64,000 nt of DNA, from positions 3,524,001 to 3,588,000 of the forward strand of contig NZ_CP133217.1 in NCBI RefSeq assembly GCF_030930995.1, in the 5' to 3' direction. Origin of the DNA: Thiothrix subterranea. GTDB lineage: Bacteria; Pseudomonadota; Gammaproteobacteria; Thiotrichales; Thiotrichaceae. Below the pieces are notes generated by a model. That model made no database searches and was not told the origin of the DNA. It worked only from the letters and a program-made list of their open reading frames with translations. The position numbers and the translations under genes are program-made. Of this stretch, positions 62,802 to 64,000 are shown one piece after another (position 1 is the stretch's first letter; every line of letters starts with the position of its first letter).

Positions 62802-64000
62802 TTACTGTTTGTCCAACTCTTTGGCACGATTGCCGCCCGCGACGGAATACTGTAAAGGCACTTTGCGGGTTTTCAGGAAGGTAGCGAGGTCTTCACCGCG
62901 CATACTGGCGTAGATGTGTGGATTGGATACCCCCACGACTGCCGCCATTTTTTCAAGCATGAAGAAAATCACGCCGTAACGGATCATCTCAATCCACTGC
63001 TGTTCACGGATTAAGGTACGTTCTTCGTCCGTCAGCGCGAATTCTTCAAACAGGGCTTCCTGATCATTCATGAAGCGTTCCCGATGCGCAGGGTTGACCA
63101 GACGGTGCAGGAAATCATTGATACGGAAGGCTTTCAGGCTACGTTCTAGCGTGAAGGGGTAAGTACCTTCCAGCGTGTCTGCACCCGCCAGTTCATAACC
63201 CATGTGTTCACGATAAGCATCCATATCAGCCTGTGATGGCTCATCACCCAAATCTTCGTAAATGACCGTACCAATATTGGTCATGGAAGGTGCATAGGTC
63301 GATTTATGCACTTTTTTGACCTGATCCGACAATGCGCCACGCATGATCAGCCACATGATGACTTCCGCACCTTCCATACCGCCGCGTACCACATAGTCAG
63401 CCAAACGCAGATCGAGCAGTTGTTGCGGGTCTTTTTCCAGCAACTCAAGGAATTCATCGTCCCATGCCTCATTGATAAAACCACAGCGTTCGCCATGCAC
63501 TTGATGGGATAAGCCACCCGTTGCAACGATGGCAACCTTCAAATCTTCGGGGAAACTTTGCACGGCGTTGCGCAGTGATTTGCCCAGTTTGTAGCAGCGT
63601 TTTGCATTGGGAATCGGCAGTTGCAACACGCCGACCTGAAGCGGCACAACCGCCCCGTTCCAGCTACCGTCATCCGGTGTAATCATTGACAAGGGTGAGA
63701 ACATCCCATGATCCAGCGGCTTTTTCTGGAAAAACGACATATCAAATTCATCTGCAACCAAAGCATGAGCAATATGTCTCGCCAGCGCAGCATGGCCTTT
63801 TACCGCAGGGTAATCACGCGCACCGCCACCTTCATCGGCGGTGACATAGGTATCATCAACCCCCAAGACAAACGCCGAGTAATGGTCAAAGAAAAACGAA
63901 GTAATGTGGTCGTTAAAAATCATGAACAATACATCAATCTTTTGCTGTTCCACCCAGTGACGCACTTCGTTGAACCCCGTAAAAATCGGTGTCCAAGCCG
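62802..64000 (-). CDS. galA: Gallate dioxygenase, 5' end outside window
   Basis: Extradiol ring-cleaving enzyme that opens gallate to 4-oxalomesaconate. The frame is open to the right window edge, so about 20-30 N-terminal residues and the start are missing. The first part is a LigB-like catalytic domain (FNDHITSFFFDHYSAF with a metal His, VAIVATGGLSHQVHGERCGF). From about residue 280 of the visible part a LigA-like small domain is fused (INDFLHRLVNPAHRERFM). Fusion of both in one chain is typical of gallate dioxygenases GalA/DesB, whereas protocatechuate 4,5-dioxygenase has two chains. It heads the gallate cluster. Confidence 0.93.
   Translation of the reverse strand, partial: AWTPIFTGFNEVRHWVEQQKIDVLFMIFNDHITSFFFDHYSAFVLGVDDTYVTADEGGGARDYPAVKGHAALARHIAHALVADEFDMSFFQKKPLDHGMFSPLSMITPDDGSWNGAVVPLQVGVLQLPIPNAKRCYKLGKSLRNAVQSFPEDLKVAIVATGGLSHQVHGERCGFINEAWDDEFLELLEKDPQQLLDLRLADYVVRGGMEGAEVIMWLIMRGALSDQVKKVHKSTYAPSMTNIGTVIYEDLGDEPSQADMDAYREHMGYELAGADTLEGTYPFTLERSLKAFRINDFLHRLVNPAHRERFMNDQEALFEEFALTDEERTLIREQQWIEMIRYGVIFFMLEKMAAVVGVSNPHIYASMRGEDLATFLKTRKVPLQYSVAGGNRAKELDKQ

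Overview
The window looks like a chromosomal segment from a gammaproteobacterium, plausibly a Thiothrix-like member of the Thiotrichales. That placement is inferred from the classical mrcA/pilMNOPQ-aroK-aroB order, the many two-component and exopolysaccharide-type genes, and overall protein character. It was not tested by any search. Coding density is high and many genes overlap by 1-4 bases. No gene-free stretch exceeds about 300 bases; the longest, about 320 bases at 40632-40951, carries regulatory sites. I see no rRNA, tRNA, CRISPR array or insertion sequence.

Layout. (1) 1-8.3 kb: the 5' part of the PBP1A gene (minus strand), divergent from the type IV pilus operon pilMNOPQ followed by aroK and aroB. 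(2) 8.3-15.7 kb (minus strand): a tightly coupled operon of an STAS anti-anti-sigma protein, a sugar-nucleotide transferase, an RsbW-like ATPase, a secreted GH2 glycosidase, a membrane GT2 synthase and a DUF3131 protein. (3) 15.9-22.7 kb: signalling genes. These are a FIST sensor with a soluble hybrid kinase, a receiver-PP2C phosphatase, an Hpt protein, an H-NOX haem sensor and its hybrid kinase. The phosphatase, ATPase and STAS protein make a complete partner switch that could control the polysaccharide operon. (4) 22.8-31.7 kb: two more DUF3131 proteins, a secreted beta-rich protein, OmpA, an OpgC-like acyltransferase and a roadblock/GTPase pair. (5) 31.8-36.5 kb: fadE, a YiiX-like papain-fold protein, a YkgJ-like protein and a dihaem peroxidase with an FNR-like site.

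(6) 36.7-48.8 kb is the most unusual part. A membrane-anchored protein built from 12-residue repeats inside 88-residue super-repeats sits with a 32-residue membrane microprotein and a BON-OmpA protein. Next comes a self-contained locus of three paralogous small exported proteins, a chaperone-like Ig-fold protein, a dedicated secretin, a lipoprotein, another periplasmic protein and a PilR-like sigma-54 activator. Two of the small-protein genes have near-consensus sigma-54 promoters with a shared upstream element, and the activator carries Glu instead of the phosphoacceptor Asp. I read this as an undescribed surface-fibre or secretion system.

(7) 48.8-53.4 kb: a GNAT enzyme, katG, and tonB-exbD-exbB with a Fur-like box. 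(8) 53.4-64 kb (minus strand): a gallate catabolic cluster of galA (running off the window), a TRAP transporter, a porin, an MFS carrier, galD, ligI, ligK and ligJ, which together convert gallate to pyruvate and oxaloacetate. Two of its promoters share a palindromic motif, suggesting one regulator outside the window.
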